Shown: positions 11,629 through 23,679 of the stretch, piece after piece
Position numbering within the stretch: the first letter of the stretch is position 1
How the letters are laid out: each line of letters opens with the position of its first letter
Assembly (NCBI GenBank): GCA_963932465.1
Contig: OZ010798.1
Location: 21,834,918 to 21,898,917 of the forward strand
Direction of reading: 5' to 3'
Origin: Maratus speciosus
Taxonomy: Eukaryota > Arthropoda > Arachnida > Araneae > Salticidae
Length of the DNA: 64,000 bases
The notes under the pieces: model-generated
Database searches by the model: none
What the model saw: only the letters and a program-made list of their open reading frames with translations
What the model was told of the DNA's origin: nothing
Translations under genes and position numbers: made by a program

Positions 11629-12284
11629 CATAGCGCTACATTTTAATTGAAGTATTTTTATTTTTCTTAAAATTATTACCGTCAATCCGAGTTCAGTTAA
11701 GGAAAACCCTCTGTAACTAGGTAAGTAAGTGGTTTCATACTCCATAGTCTATAGTAATTTTTCATTTTCTTGTATCACGCCTCTGAATTTGTCGGTCGAA
11801 TTTGGCAAAACCTTGTATAATCGGCGTTGATTATGTTTGAAGGAAAGGACAGGTTATTATTAGTTTATGTATAAAATTGTGTCCGTAAATGTCAGAGAAA
11901 GTATTGCATTGTTGAGTGGGCAATAATACTTTAGAAGGGAGTCACCTAAATCAAAGCCCTTGAACACATATAGAATATATATTAACATTTCTTAATAAAT
12001 CCTACATGACTGTATCAAATTTCATCGATAAAAGTATCGTCATTAAAGTGTAAAGTGTTGTCAGCCCGTGATCGTCAGTTTAATTGATATTTTAGTGGAG
12101 ATTAGGTGGTCACCCGCCCCGATAACAGGTGTCAAACCCGTTTAGCTGGGGCAACCTGGCAGGTAGGGGCCTGGTCGTCGGTTAGAAAGAAAGAATCTAT
12201 AAAAGGTCACAACCCTTCGACATCAAGGGCTTCGATAGCATGCGATATTACAGTATTCTGCACCTTACTTATAACTTCCCAGGT
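11629..12284. repeat. Decayed repeats, including an unclassified piece at 12060-12284
   Basis: 11870-11950 shows A/B superfamily landmarks (GTAAATGTCAGAGAAAGTATTGC, TTGAGTGGG). 12060-12284 is GC-richer (ACCCGTTTAGCTGGGGCAACC, ACCCTTCGACATCAAGGGC). It looks like a piece of a repeat into which the SINE at 12299 inserted, but I cannot classify it. Confidence 0.35.
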
Positions 12285-12298
12285 TTGAAGTCTGTTAA

Positions 12299-12537
12299 GC
12301 CCCACCAGTGGCCGAGAGGTTCTGCTCTCGAAGCTGGTAAACGAGGGGTACTGGGTTCGATCCAAATCGCGTCCGTCGGCTAAATCGTTCTGATTTTTCG
12401 TAGTTTTCTTCGAACCTTGGTTTTCCAAGCGTAAATACGGGTTATGTTCCTTTAGAAAGACCCCCACGGAGGGCACTCCTCCCCTTTGGGCCTATATCCC
12501 TCGTGCTGATAATTGTTCGTCATAAACACAACCAACC
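12299..12537 (+). mobile_element. tRNA-derived SINE, copy 1
   Basis: The head has A-box-like TGGCCGAGAGG and B-box-like GGGTTCGATCC at the spacing of a class II (Leu/Ser) tRNA. A non-tRNA body follows (TTTTCTTCGAACCTTGG, AAATACGGGTTA.GTTCC, AGAAAGACC). The flanks carry a near-perfect 14-bp target-site duplication, TTGAAGTCTGTTAA (12285-12298) and TTGAAGTCTGCTAA (12538-12551). It shares head and body with the copy at 53155-53385. The A and B boxes would be an internal RNA polymerase III promoter if still active. Confidence 0.85.
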
Positions 12538-12788
12538 TTGAAGTCTGCTAAACAATAACTGGAAATCTTTCAAAATATTATTTTTATTGAGCTGTAAGAG
12601 ATGAATTAAAGATACGATTCATTCTCGATCTCTTTTAATCCCTTCACCAGTGTTGTCAGTTCGCTACTTTTTCATTATTATTGTTCAACATGCTTGGTTG
12701 CGACCACTGTTTAAAAATAATTTCATTTGCCTATTTTAAACGTTATTTAATCTTTCATTAAATAAATCGTATACTTTTACTTCAAAAA
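12538..12788. other. Intron, nothing recognised
   Basis: AT-rich. No bounded element. Confidence 0.35.
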
Positions 12789-13234
12789 AGGTTGGTAATC
12801 AACATAGGCGTAGCGTGACCAGAAATTTTGGGGGGCACCAAGTAAAAACGGCGCCCGGAGCGAATTTTCAATCTTGCGCCCCCCCCCCCCCCCAAAAAAA
12901 AAAAAAAATCTCTCTCTTTTTTATGGGTGTAATAAAATTGATAAAGTGCAGAAACATAAATAAAATCTATCAAATAAATATTTCATGTTTATTTTGGAAC
13001 TTTAAAAGGTTTATTTTTAATTTAGAAATTCTGCACAACTAAATAACATAAAATAAAATTGCACTTATTTGTTAAAGAGTTCATGATGTTTTGCGACAGG
13101 AAAAAAAATAATCAAGAGAGAAAAAGAAATTTCACCGGAAAATTATAAGCGACCAAAAAATTAATAAACAAATAAAACGGTGGTTCGTAGCATAAATTTC
13201 GCGCCCGGAACGACCTCTCCTTTAGCCCCTCTTT

Positions 13235-13425
13235 TCACGCACCTAGAGGTCTGCACGGACCGCAATTTCCAGGCCCGAGCCCAGCTCGGTGAGAAAATTA
13301 AAAGTTCCACCCGAGCCCGGCCCGTTCATATTTTCACAGTTTACGACCAGGCCCGGTTCGTACAAAAATCAGTCAAAGCAAGCCTGGCCCGTTAAATATC
13401 AATTAAATCAGGCCCTGTTCTGCTC
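13235..13425 (-). repeat. GC-rich GGGCCNGGCC-type repeat
   Basis: CTGCACGGACCG, AGGCCCGAGCCC, CCGAGCCCGGCCCG and AGGCCCGGTTCG recur with AAAAGTT spacers. It is the reverse orientation of the tandem block at 28655-29003, with relatives at 52375-52500 and 53060-53530. It stands out sharply from the AT-rich background. Confidence 0.6.
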
Positions 13426-13499
13426 GACTCAATTTCTCAAAAAATTCCGATTTTTCTTAACTTACAATTGCAGGGCTGCCACTTACTACTAAAATGCTA

Positions 13500-15370
13500 C
13501 AAAAAGCGACTATTTTCAGCATCCGGCGGCTATGGCGAGTATTTTAGGTCGAAAATCATTAAAAAGCGACTATTTCATGAAAACCCGCTACTTTTTTCTC
13601 ATTTCAGCGACTATTTTTACTGAAAATACTCGATCTTTTTCTTCAAAGTGCCTGCAAAGTCAACATCCCAAAAGCACTTTTCCAACGGTTGTGTGAGGAG
13701 ATTCGCGATTTTTTCCTCAATCAATCGACGAAAATAGTTATTTCTTTTTGTTATCTTGCTACGATCTTTGAAGGATATTTCGCAGTTTTTCATATGACCT
13801 ATTGCAAATTTCCCGATTTTTTGGGGCGATCGTTTCACGGAACTCAATTTTTTTCCCCCGTGATACTTTGCCAAATTCCGCGTGTTTGTTTCTAGCGATC
13901 GTTTTACGGAACTCACGATTTTTTTCCCGCGATTCTTTGCTAAAATTCGCGAATTTTTCTGCGACAGATTGGCGAAATTTTTTTTTTTCCGCCACCATTT
14001 GTCGAAATTCGCGATATGTATTTTTTCACGACCGATTGATGGTATTCGCTGTTTGTTTCAGATATCATTTTACGAAATTCGCTATTCTTTTCCACGATAG
14101 TTTGTCGAAATTCATGATTTTCTTTTCAAAACCGACTTACGAAATTCTTGATTATTCACGCAAAATCATTTGTTTAAATTCTCGATTTTTTACGCGATTA
14201 TTTGACCAAATTTGCGTCTTTTCAAGGGTGATTCTATTCCGAATTTTCCGAAAATTTAAAGCATTCAGTTCCGAAAATTTGGTCATACAAACTATCGCGA
14301 ATTTCGGCAAATGGTAGCCAAAAATTCAATTACGACAATCGTTCACAGAAAAAATCGCCAAATTTCTTCAAAGGATCGCAGAAGAAAAAAACTAATTTCG
14401 CCAAAGAATTGCGGAAAAAAGCGACTTACGAAAAAACGCAAACTTCGTTAAGGGACCGGGAAAAAAATACAAAATTCCCCAAGGGATCGCAAAAAACACA
14501 AATTTCATCAAAAGATCGCAGAAAAACACGAATTTCGTCAAAGGATCGCAATAAAGAAACACAAATTTCGTCGAAGGATCACGGAAAAACGTAAATTTTG
14601 TTTAAAAGATCGCGGAAAAACGCGAATTTCGCTAAAGGACCGCCGAAAAAACGCATAATTGGTGACGAGAGGAGATTCCCCACCCCACCCCCCTTTTTCT
14701 CCTCTGCTGTAACCTTTCGGAAAATTTACTGTGAATTTCAGAATTTATTTTTTTTTTTATTTTTTTTTTTTTTTTTGTTCAGACCCCTGCTGTCTTTTTG
14801 CCGGCGATCCTTTGACGAAATTTTCAATTTTTTTCTCTTGATCGTTAGACATAATTCGTAGTATTTTGTGCATTATTTTGACGAAATTTGCGACGATTTT
14901 TCGGTGACAGATTGTTTCCGCATTTGTTCCGACATTTGTTTCCGCAACCTTTGATAAAATTCAAGATATTTTTCCACGGTCCTTTGAGAAGATCCGCGAT
15001 TTTTTTCGTCGAGAATTACCAAAATTCGCATTTTTTTTTTCTGCCGATCGTTTCATGGAGTTCACGATTTACTTTACACAATCCTTTGCCAAATTTCGTG
15101 AATTTTTCTACGGCCGATTGATGAAAAGGATATTCGGTATTTGTTTCAGAGATCTTTTGACGAAATTCGCGATATTTTTTGCTCGATTTTTTGCGAGACT
15201 ATTTGACCATATTCGCGGGGTTTGTTTTTTTTTTCTTGTCCGCGACAGTTTGACAAAATTTTCGATTTTCGTTCCGTAATGGTTAGGCGAAATTTACAAG
15301 TTTTTTTTTTTTCGAGACCAATGGAAAACTATTTTTCTGCGACCAATTGTTGATATCTGCAAAATCCCAT
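13500..15370. repeat. Degenerate ~30-bp minisatellite with an inverted central block
   Basis: After a short series of GCGACTATTTT repeats (13500-13620), units of the type CGATC.TTTGACGAAATTCGCGAATTTTT follow with a ~30-bp spacing (often seen as ~55-60-bp pairs) up to about 14300. From about 14320 to 14660 the same unit appears on the other strand (AAAGGATCGCAGAAAAACAC). From about 14720 to 15370 it returns to the first orientation. Several ORFs of 60-170 codons here are by-products of the repeat: their peptides repeat SRD/FAKF or KDR/ISS motifs and differ by frame. Confidence 0.7.
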
Positions 15371-15639
15371 GTATAATACACAATTACATATCTTTTTAAA
15401 ACAGTGACTAATGAATATTATTAATATATAATGCACAATAAGCACACGCTTAATATCAATCGTATGGGCAGGGCCGAAACTACCCTTTTTGCGCCCAGGG
15501 AAAACATGGATTTTGGCGCCTTACCCCCCCCCCCCCCACACACACACACACACATCTCCTCACGCACAATAAAAGTTATCGACCTCAGGTACCCTATGCA
15601 AAGAATAAAAAAAAAATAATAAAAATCATTTAACAGTTA

Positions 15640-16060
15640 AAATTAGAATAAGAAATATGTAAACAACTTTCCCAATGGATTAACATTAGCTTGAGCGTTA
15701 AGAGCATACACTAGTCACGCGAAAAAATGGAACGCCAATACTAAACGTATGGGAATGTTCTTTTTAAATTTTTTTCGCTTGCATATCAATAGTTTTAAAT
15801 GATTTTTTTAGCTTATAAAAGCTGAGGTTGAATTCTAACCGGGTTAGTGTTCACATTTCCGATTTTGGTTGCAGATTTTTTTTATAAAATTACTTTCACT
15901 TCCAGTACAGGTTTCGAAACTTAAAAGTATAGCAACAGTAAAGATGAATCTAAACTCTCCTAGGAAAATAAAGCATTTTAAAATATTAAAATGCAAGAGA
16001 GAAATTTGAAAAGAACGCTCCAATAGGTTTAACATTAGCTTGCGAGTTTCTTTGTATTTC
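15640..16060. repeat. Decayed copy related to the foldback element at 31655-32075
   Basis: Shared pieces include CGATTTTGGTTGCAGATTTTTTTTATAA, AATATTAAAATGC, and AGGTTTAACATTAGCTTGCGAG against AGGATTAGCATTAGCGAACG. The ends are not clear. Confidence 0.4.
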
Positions 16061-16509
16061 GTATATACAATTTTGTATGAAACGACAAACAAAATCTTCA
16101 TTTAGCGCCCCCTTCGCCTTTATTCTGATGCTTGGGGCACATACCCCTTCTCTACGCCCCTAGTTTTGATCCGGGCTATATTCTTAAAAAACCATTAAAA
16201 AAGCGGGTTACTATTCTATCGTGCATATATTTCAACCCTTAGTTTTTAGTCATTGACAGTTGCCCGACCTCGCGTCCTTTCAGGCCGGATCTGGATGTAA
16301 AAAAAGTAATTTTAGTAAGCGGCATGGGCGGCAGCATTTTTCAGTTGTCACCTACCTAGAAATGGCAAAAGGAGGAGAAATGTAATTTGGGAAGGTAAAA
16401 GCAGGGGCGGCTGCGGCTTTTACTCATGGCGCCCTGGGTGAGAGTTTTTTTTTAAATCATGGGCAGTCGTCCAAGCTCGCCTCCTTTCTTTAAGACTGGA
16501 TCTGATTGT

Positions 16510-16545
16510 TTGCAAAAAAAAAAAAAAAAAAAAAAAAAACAATTG
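16510..16545. repeat. Poly-A run in GC-punctuated repeat DNA
   Basis: An uninterrupted run of about 26 A, followed by two AAGTAATGCAAAAAATAAT..CACCAAA units. Confidence 0.6.
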
Positions 16546-17592
16546 CCCCAAAAGTAATGCAAAAAATAATGCACCAAAAGTAATGCAAAAAATAATTGCA
16601 CCAAAAGGAACAAAGCGGCATTTTTCTATTTCCGCCTGGGTTGGCAAAACCTCATTTTTTTTCTTTTAAAGGGTTTTATTAAAGCATTTTGTTTTGTGCA
16701 CCCCTTCCAGGTCCGAAACTAGCTATATTTTCACTCGGGGCAGACATGGATTTTGGCGCCCCTCTACTTCCTCCGCAAAGTAAATTTACAAAAAGAAATT
16801 TACGAAAGTTTCTGTTAGCGGACTTATTTTAAAATTTAAAATGTGTAACAGTAAAATACGTAATATTGAAATATATAACCAGCTTTGTCAAATATATTCA
16901 TTAAAACCTGTAGAAAAAAAATTGAAAGGAAGCTGAAATAATTCTGCTTTATACAGGTTTCCGTCTTAGCAGATATAACTGTTGGTATTATTTCTGTTGA
17001 AACCATGTAGTTTTTTCATTTAAGACAAGATCCCATTATAGACGCATTTCATTTTTCCAGATTTTACTGTTGTTGTAGCATTACAAATAATTACAATTGA
17101 GGCAATTTAATATTATAGTGATATGAGTCACATTGTTTTAGGATTAAAAAAAACCAGGATTTACTGTAGGCATAAAGCTGAATTCCAGTATTGTAAAATA
17201 TCTTCCTGTATACTATCTACACCAATTTCGTGGAATTATCACTTATACCACTATTCTTATTTATAGATAGATATGTCAACATACTTTCCTAAACCTAATG
17301 CTAATTTTCAAATTTATGTGTGACTCAAAACAAGAATAACAAAATTATTAAGTTTTTACTTTTTATTTTGTGAAATTTCGACCGCTTGGTTTTTATTGTC
17401 CCAGTCAGTCACCTGACCTCGCCTCCTCTAAGGCCAGATATGGTGCATGTAATAAAGCAATTATAAGAAAAAGGATGGGGTTATTTGCTGTCTTGTATAT
17501 TGTAGGCGAAACTTTTTATCTATTTGACAATTTTAATGCACTTTAGTCAGCTTTTCTTTTTGATTTTTCGGCTAGAAAATTTTTTTTTTACA

Positions 17593-17846
17593 CAAATTTC
17601 ACACGAACATATATATAATGTATAAAACGGCAAACCAAATTTTCATCTGGCGCCACCTTCGCGTGGCGCACAGGGCACAAATTTCACACGAACATATATA
17701 TAATGTATAAAATGGCAAACCAAATTTTCATCTGGCGCCTCCTTCGCGTGGCGCACAGGTCACAAATTTCACACGCAAATATATATAATGTATAAAACAG
17801 CAAACTAAATTTTCATCTGGCGCCCCCTTCGCGTGGTGCACAGGGC
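17593..17846 (+). repeat. Three tandem copies of an ~84-bp unit
   Basis: Three head-to-tail units start CACAAATTTCACACG near 17593, 17677 and 17762. Each contains ATATATATAATGTATAAAA and ends with a GCGCC.CCTTCGCGTGG.GCACAGG box. Units differ by a few substitutions, so the array is fairly recent. Confidence 0.85.
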
Positions 17847-18730
17847 ACGTGCCTCCTCTGCCTCCCCCCTTAATTTCGGCCTTCAATTAACGGCCTCCCG
17901 TTTGTTTTTATTGTCCCGGGTAACCACCCGACCTCGCCCATACCAAGACGAGTAAAAAGAAAGCTCAACGCTGCTCAGGGAGAGAGATAAAAAAAAAATT
18001 CAACACCCTTCATGGAATCTTTTTCATCAGAACAGTCAGAGTCAAACAAAATCTTCATCTGGCGTCCCCTTCGTTTTTCGTTCTGGCGTCCGGGCACATG
18101 CCCCTCTGCACCCCCCTCCCCCAGGGAAATCGGTTGACGTTTGGCAATTATCGGTGAGGGACAGTTTCACACAGAAGAGATGAGTAGAGACTGACTTTGG
18201 AAAATGTTAGTGATTCTCCTGACAGATGAAGTGATTTAAATGATAGAAGATACATGGTACATTTGAATTGGAGAAAGAAAATAGCCCAAGAGAACAGCTC
18301 TTTCTTCTAATTCATTTGCAGTCTTCTGTTATACATGAATCTTTTTATATATTTGTAAATTTTAATGCAAATGGTTCTTCAAAAAAAAATTCTTTCAAAA
18401 AAAATCTGCATTTGGCGCCCCCTACGCTTTCTGTTCTGGCGCCCGGGGTTCAGAAGGTTGGGGGGGCACGTGACCCCCCGTGCCCCCCCCGACGCTACGC
18501 CTATGGTAATCAATCAACCTGAATAATAATTTTTAAAAAAGTGCGAACTGGCAACATTGGCTTTCGCTAAAAGCGATGCGTAATACGTGATCCAGGTTGC
18601 GCACAATTCTATGATTCTCTATCAAGTAACTTTGAGTAATATGTTTGCTTTATTATATTAAAGATTATTTGCCTTATTTAATACCAGAATTTTTCAGATT
18701 AAATTAAACAATGACTTCTAATGTTAATTA

Positions 18731-19856
18731 CACAAGCGTCTAGCGATCACACTTTTTCATTTTGATCCTGTGATCCTGCGGGATCAGCCCGCTCCGCGCA
18801 TATCGTTCCGCACATGACGTAGCGATGTTTGTGTAAAATAATATTCTAAGCAAAATTCTTTAAGGAACTTTATGGTGTAGTGGTATGACGCTCACCTCCA
18901 GAGTACTTGGCATGGGTTCGATTCCTTACGGAGCTGAATGAAAATTAATGTCAAGATTGCTTTAAAAAAATTAACTTTTTTGAAGATAAAAATTGAAAAT
19001 TTATATTTTTGAATATTTGTACCACAATTAACAATTTTTTTTTTTAAATTGTGAATTTTCCAAATATTTCATATGGTGGTCGTAGTTTTAACAGATTTAA
19101 TACCTTTAGTATCGCCATCTAGTGGTGTAAAGATAAGCAAATCACAAAGAATGTTTTAAATTTAATAATATTAATTTTATAATTTTTAAATTTTTAATTT
19201 TAAATTTTAAATTTTTAAAATTTAATAATAATTAAATATTTTTTCATAATTTTAAATTTATTAATTTTAATTTTTATCATCATTTTAAAAGAGCTTTTAA
19301 TTTCGAATAAATAATAATTGTTAATATTTTTTTCATAATTTTAAATTTTATAATGATTTAGTATTTTTTTTAATCATTTAAAGGCACTTTAAATTCTGAA
19401 TATAATAAATTTTTATATGTTTCTAGTAATTTTATGTTTAATAATTTAAATTTAATATTTTTTCATAATGTTTAAATTGCATTTTTCAAAATTTTGAATT
19501 TAATAATTTCAGTTTTTTAAATTTAAATTTAATATTTTTTTCACAATGTTTAAATTGTTTTTTACAAAATTTTGAATTTAATAATTTCTGTTTTTTAAAT
19601 TACAATTTAATAATTTTTTCGTCCTTTTAAAATAATTTTAGAGATTAATTAATTTGAATCAAAATAAAATACTAATAACTTAAAAACTAACTAAGTGGTA
19701 CCTGCCAAAATTTTATAATATAAACAAATATACGTCATACGCGGACGGTATGGGTATAATGCAAAATACGTCATACGCGGAACGATATGCGCGGAGCGCG
19801 CTGATCCCGCAGGATCACAGGATCAAAATGAAAAAGTGTGATCGCTAGACGCTTGT
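18731..19856. mobile_element. hAT-like non-autonomous element, ~95-bp TIRs, 8-bp duplication
   Basis: GTTAATTA (18723-18730) and GTTAATTA (19857-19864) flank inverted ends beginning (C)ACAAGCGTCTAGCGATCAC and running about 95 bp through TGATCCTGTGATCCTGCGGG and GCGCATATCGTTCCGC. An 8-bp duplication fits the hAT superfamily (known property; assignment inferred). The interior has a tRNA-like segment (18868-18941) and about 600 bp of TTTTAAATTT-type low-complexity DNA. There is no transposase. Confidence 0.7.
18868..18941 (+). repeat. tRNA-like segment inside the hAT-like element
   Basis: TGGTGTAGTGGTA resembles an A box, and GGGTTCGATTCC is a consensus B box about 33 bp downstream. The pattern is that of an Asp/Glu/Gly-type tRNA. 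The acceptor arms do not pair well, so I call it a tRNA-derived (SINE-like) segment and not a working tRNA gene. Confidence 0.5.
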
Positions 19857-20050
19857 GTTAATTACGGGAGCTAAAGATTAAAAACTGCGTGGAAGATGTT
19901 CTTCGCAAAAGGGGTCAACTCTGTTAATTTATAAAAGACTTTGTAAATACTATTAACATAAAAACAACATAAACACTAGAGAGTCTGGCCTAAGTCTTAT
20001 TTATGTTAGTAGAAGTCTTCAATGTTCCAATTTTCCGATAGTTTTGATTA

Positions 20051-20446
20051 TTAACCCTTTATACCCCGGTGATACATTAAAGTATCAGTAAAAGACGTTT
20101 TATTAAAATTCAATTAGCGCATCGTCTAGCACAATTACAATCAGGCATGAAAGCAAGAAACGGATAAAAAGGTGGAAATTTTTTTCCATCCATACAACGG
20201 CAGCAAATTTTTGTAATTTAGATATATTTTAACCGTTACCGGCGCAGAGTAATTCTGTTTATAAACTGATGAAATAATGGACTGACACCGTAATTTATAA
20301 ACAAATTTATTAGAAAATATGAAATTGCTTATTTTCATGTACATTATAATAGGAAAATTTTAGTTAAATATTCTTGATGCCGTTTCTCAATTTTGGAATT
20401 AAAATTAGATGTCGTTTATTAAGGACACCTCGCCGGAAAGGGTTAA
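20051..20446 (-). mobile_element. TTAA-flanked MITE, CCCTTTWR family, copy 2
   Basis: TTAACCCTTTATACCCCGG and CCGGAAAGGGTTAA ends. The interior (AATAATGGACTGACACCG, TAAATAAATTTG-like) is the inverse of the copy at 2703-2920. 396 bp. The minus-strand ORF at 20141 inside has no support. Confidence 0.7.
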
Positions 20447-21654
20447 TAGGAATTTATACAGTAAAATGAAATATAATTGTACATATGATTGTTATTTACT
20501 TTTTGTAATTTAGAAATTACTTAATAAATAAACTAACAAAAATTATATAGGTTCACTGAATCAAAAAAGAGAATGGAAGGCAGATTACTAAAAGTATAAA
20601 TCAAAATATATATCTGATGAATTTATGTGAAGTGCAGTGATTACTTTTTAAAAACATATATTCTGGGTGATTTGGTTGCTTAAGATTTTCTCTGTCTCTC
20701 TTTTCTAAGGTAAAACAAATTCTCCATGCTAAATATATGCACATCAAAGTTATCGTTGCTTCAGAAATCCATCACTGAAACTACCCCAAAAAGTTGTATA
20801 AATGGAATAAAATATTCTATTTCAAAAATAATCTTGTGTAAACTTCCTTTCCCTTTTAAAATCTAAGAAAAATTCACTCGGGAACAACATCTCAACCAAC
20901 TTCATTTACCTAATTTTGAGATGGACATAGGATAAGCTGACGTTTGATTTAATAGCTCTTCTACACAGCAGTTCAGAAATTCTAAGGGTTTAACTAGACA
21001 AAATGCCTGAAGAGTAAATTTACCAGCCCCCCCCCCCCCCCTATATGCTTTCAAATTTTTCTTTGCATTTTTGCATCAATCTAGAGAATGACCAAAATTG
21101 TATGCAAAAAAGGTGGAATTCCTCCTTTTGGAGGAGCTCTTTCATCCCTGTACAATAAACAGTGAGTTATAGATACTTTATTTTATCATATTTCAAAAAC
21201 ATTATTGATTGTTCAAAGTAAAATTATTTTTATATGAATAATAGTTTTTCCAATTGTGAGTTCAATTTTTTTAATATTGAAATATATGAAATGAAAGTTT
21301 ATCAAATTCAGTATTATTATTGAAAGGCCATTATATTTCTATATTTTCTTATTCAACGAAATATTAAAAATGAGGTTTTAAGGAGATTATTCGAGTAAAG
21401 GAGTAAATATTCCACTAAAACTTTAAAATAACTTAATTAATTTGCTAATTTTACAAAACGAAAAATTTTCTAAAATTTATTCAAGAACTGCAAAAATCGT
21501 GTAATGTATTTCCAAACATATTTTCATGAAAAATTAATGTGAAAGTAGTATTATCACCAAATCCTATTTTGGACAGAAAGGATTCAACGGAGAAAATGTT
21601 CTAATTTTGCCAGTGATACTGAAAAGTTTATCATCATTTATGTACTATATACAA
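20447..21654. other. Intron with a poly-C run; no gene seen
   Basis: AT-rich. About 14 C lie at 21028-21041. No bounded element or exon found. Confidence 0.35.
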
Positions 21655-23186
21655 TACACTGCACAAAACAATTAGGGAGCACGTGGTTTTAACGAAATTA
21701 CGCAAATATTTACACCGATAAGTAACATAAAATAAAACATCCATAATTTAAAGTGCTGTAGAAAACAGATAAAGAAAACTTCAAACGTAAATTAAACTTT
21801 ATGACGTCAAAAACTGGAAAAAGGGGATAAGTGCAGAAACGTCTGTTTCACTGCCTCAGTTGTAAAATTTAATTGCTCAGCTTTTATTTTGAGAAAAGGT
21901 GGCTTGAAAATGTCACAACAACATGATTTACCTCAATCCATGGCTTGACGTGTTATCGGGACATTTGAATTTGGGGAAACACAACGAAGTGTATTGCACG
22001 CTGTTGGAGTCGCAAGAAGTGTCCATGAAAGGCTGTGGAATAGATTCCAAGACACATGGAATGGTAGTCATCGACAAATGCAAGGTCGAAAATGTGCTAA
22101 CACAGAAACTGATGACCGATATATTCTGTTAGCAGCCCGTCGAGACGGAACGGGCAATGCTACTCAGCTGCAAACACAGTTGTTCTTGGCCAAAAGACGA
22201 AGGATGTCCAGCCAAGCAGTCCAAAGTAGGCTTCTTCAGGGTGTTCTCTATGCACGTAAGCCAATGGACTGTATTCCGTTGACCTCAAGCCACCGTGCGG
22301 CCCAAAGAAAGGGGGGAACTGAACATCGAGTTTGGAGGCAATGTTGCTGGAGTGAAATTCTGTTTACAGACGAGTCCCAATTCAGTCTGGATGTGACATC
22401 TGATGTGTTTTGGCGTGGAGAGAAAGAGGCCCTCAAAATAATCCCATATTCGTTCGTGAAAGATCTCATTACAGACGAGGTGGGCTGAGGCTCTTAGCTG
22501 AAATCAGTATAGGTGGACGTACGGGTCTGCATATCATTCGGAATGGGACTTTGACGGTCCGGAGTAATACAGACGAGATGCCGAGACCTCATGTCGTATT
22601 TTATGTTATAGTAATTAGTGATCTCTTTTTTTCCATGCATGATAATGCCAGACTTTATACAGTTCGTCTTGTGGAAAACATGCTTGAAGCTAAAACAATA
22701 TAGCGTATGGAATGACCAGCATGCTCTCCTGACCTAAATCCGATCGAGCATGTTTGGGACATACTCAGACGACGCATTGGTGCAAGACCGAGGCCTCCTT
22801 TTACTGTCTGGGAATTGGAGATTGCAATTCTTGAGCAGTGGAACAGTATTCCCCAAAGTCTTATCGATAATCTCATCGCATCCATGGAAAACAGGTGTGC
22901 AGATCTTAGCTGTTCAAGGACACCACACGCCATATTAAAATCTTGCATCATTTCTAAACAATACTTTTTTTTTATGATTTACATGAAACCAAATTGTCGC
23001 CCTAAACCATCTTTTCAAGTTCTTTTCATCTTTTTAAAAAATAAAAGCTCCGTTACCATTTTTTTGCGTCTTTTTTTTATGTATTGCGCATTGCTACACG
23101 TGTGCTATCCATTTTATGCCCACACATTGCTATTTTGCACTGTTCTCTTCACTTTTTTGCTTGTCCCCTAATTTTTTTGAGCAGTG
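21655..23186 (+). mobile_element. Tc1-like transposon, full length but dead
   Basis: Ends TA-CACTGCACAAAACAATTAGGG and CCCCTAATTTTTTTGAGCAGTG are inverted repeats of about 26 bp around a broken transposase gene. 1.53 kb is the usual size for Tc1 elements. A TA stands at the left; the right TA has decayed to AA. Confidence 0.85.
21920..22945 (+). pseudogene. Tc1 transposase pseudogene (DDE family)
   Basis: Fragments in order are an N-terminal helix-turn-helix region (VIGTFEFG-like, ARSV..RLWNRFQDTW, 21950-22065); CANTETDDRYILLAARRDGT in one frame (22100-22150); WSEILFTDESQFSLD with the first Asp (22350-22390); FFSMHDNARLYTVRLVEN with the second Asp (22628-22680); and, after a frame change, SPDLNPIEHVWDILRRRIGA with the final acidic residue (22730-22775). 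The usual DDN.RPH is changed to HDNARLY. At least three frame changes and several stops show it is inactive. Family assignment follows known Tc1/DD34E motifs. Confidence 0.85.
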
Positions 23187-23679
23187 AATCTTTGATCTAA
23201 AATTCATAGATTAAACCAACAAAAGCGAATGATATCAAAATCCCTTTTACATTTATAAGAAATGTTTAGACCGTACAAAAATGTTACTCTTTATTTTTTG
23301 CAAAAGATTTATGTATCCATTAGTTTGTTCTTAATTATTTTAATTCCATCCCCCATCATCCTTCACGTAGCTATACCAAGATTCAGTCGGGAAAAGACTA
23401 TAACCACCTGGTGGTGGTGCTATTGTTATAAGTATTAGTATTGGTGCTTGCTAGTGTTTGTGCCAAACAAGCTGAGCGCTGCGCTGAATAGTTTAGAAAG
23501 GAAAAACATCATCGAGACGTTGGATGACGTCAGCAATGGATATCATCCATTATACACTTTTTCGTGTTTTGCATTAAACATAACTGCTTTAAATTACTGA
23601 AAAACTAAACACTCTGAACATGTAATAAAGATATAACATACTTGAAATAATAAGATTTCATATGCTTTTACTTACTCAC
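23187..23679. other. Intron, nothing recognised
   Basis: Includes GATGACGTCAGC (about 23525), a CRE-like string. A related string is at 45130. I see no further context for a regulatory role. Confidence 0.3.

Larger units (their letters stand above)
12789..18519. mobile_element. Possible 5.7-kb composite element bounded by GGTTG..CATAGGCGTAGCG inverted ends
   Basis: AGGTTGGTAATC..CATAGGCGTAGCG at the left and CGCTACGCCTATGGTAAT..CAACCT at the right are imperfect inverted repeats of about 28 bp. Each is followed inward by a run of G or C. Between them lies a patchwork: homopolymer C runs, GGCGCC-containing blocks (15485, 16735, 17645-17830, 18055, 18413), a GGGCC-rich repeat, a minisatellite and tandem repeats. 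No long ORF fits a transposase. It may be one old element filled with insertions, or a chance pairing of repeat ends. Confidence 0.4.

Noticed and set aside
13802..14317. 171-codon plus-strand ORF
   Set aside because: It lies in the ~30-bp minisatellite; the peptide is repetitive and other frames are equally open.
18868..18941. Functional tRNA gene
   Set aside because: A and B boxes are present but the acceptor stem does not pair and no terminator-like T run follows at the right place.
23500..23535. CRE-like TGACGTCA as promoter element
   Set aside because: Short string with no nearby gene start; similar strings at 45130 and 45331 are probably chance or repeat-borne.
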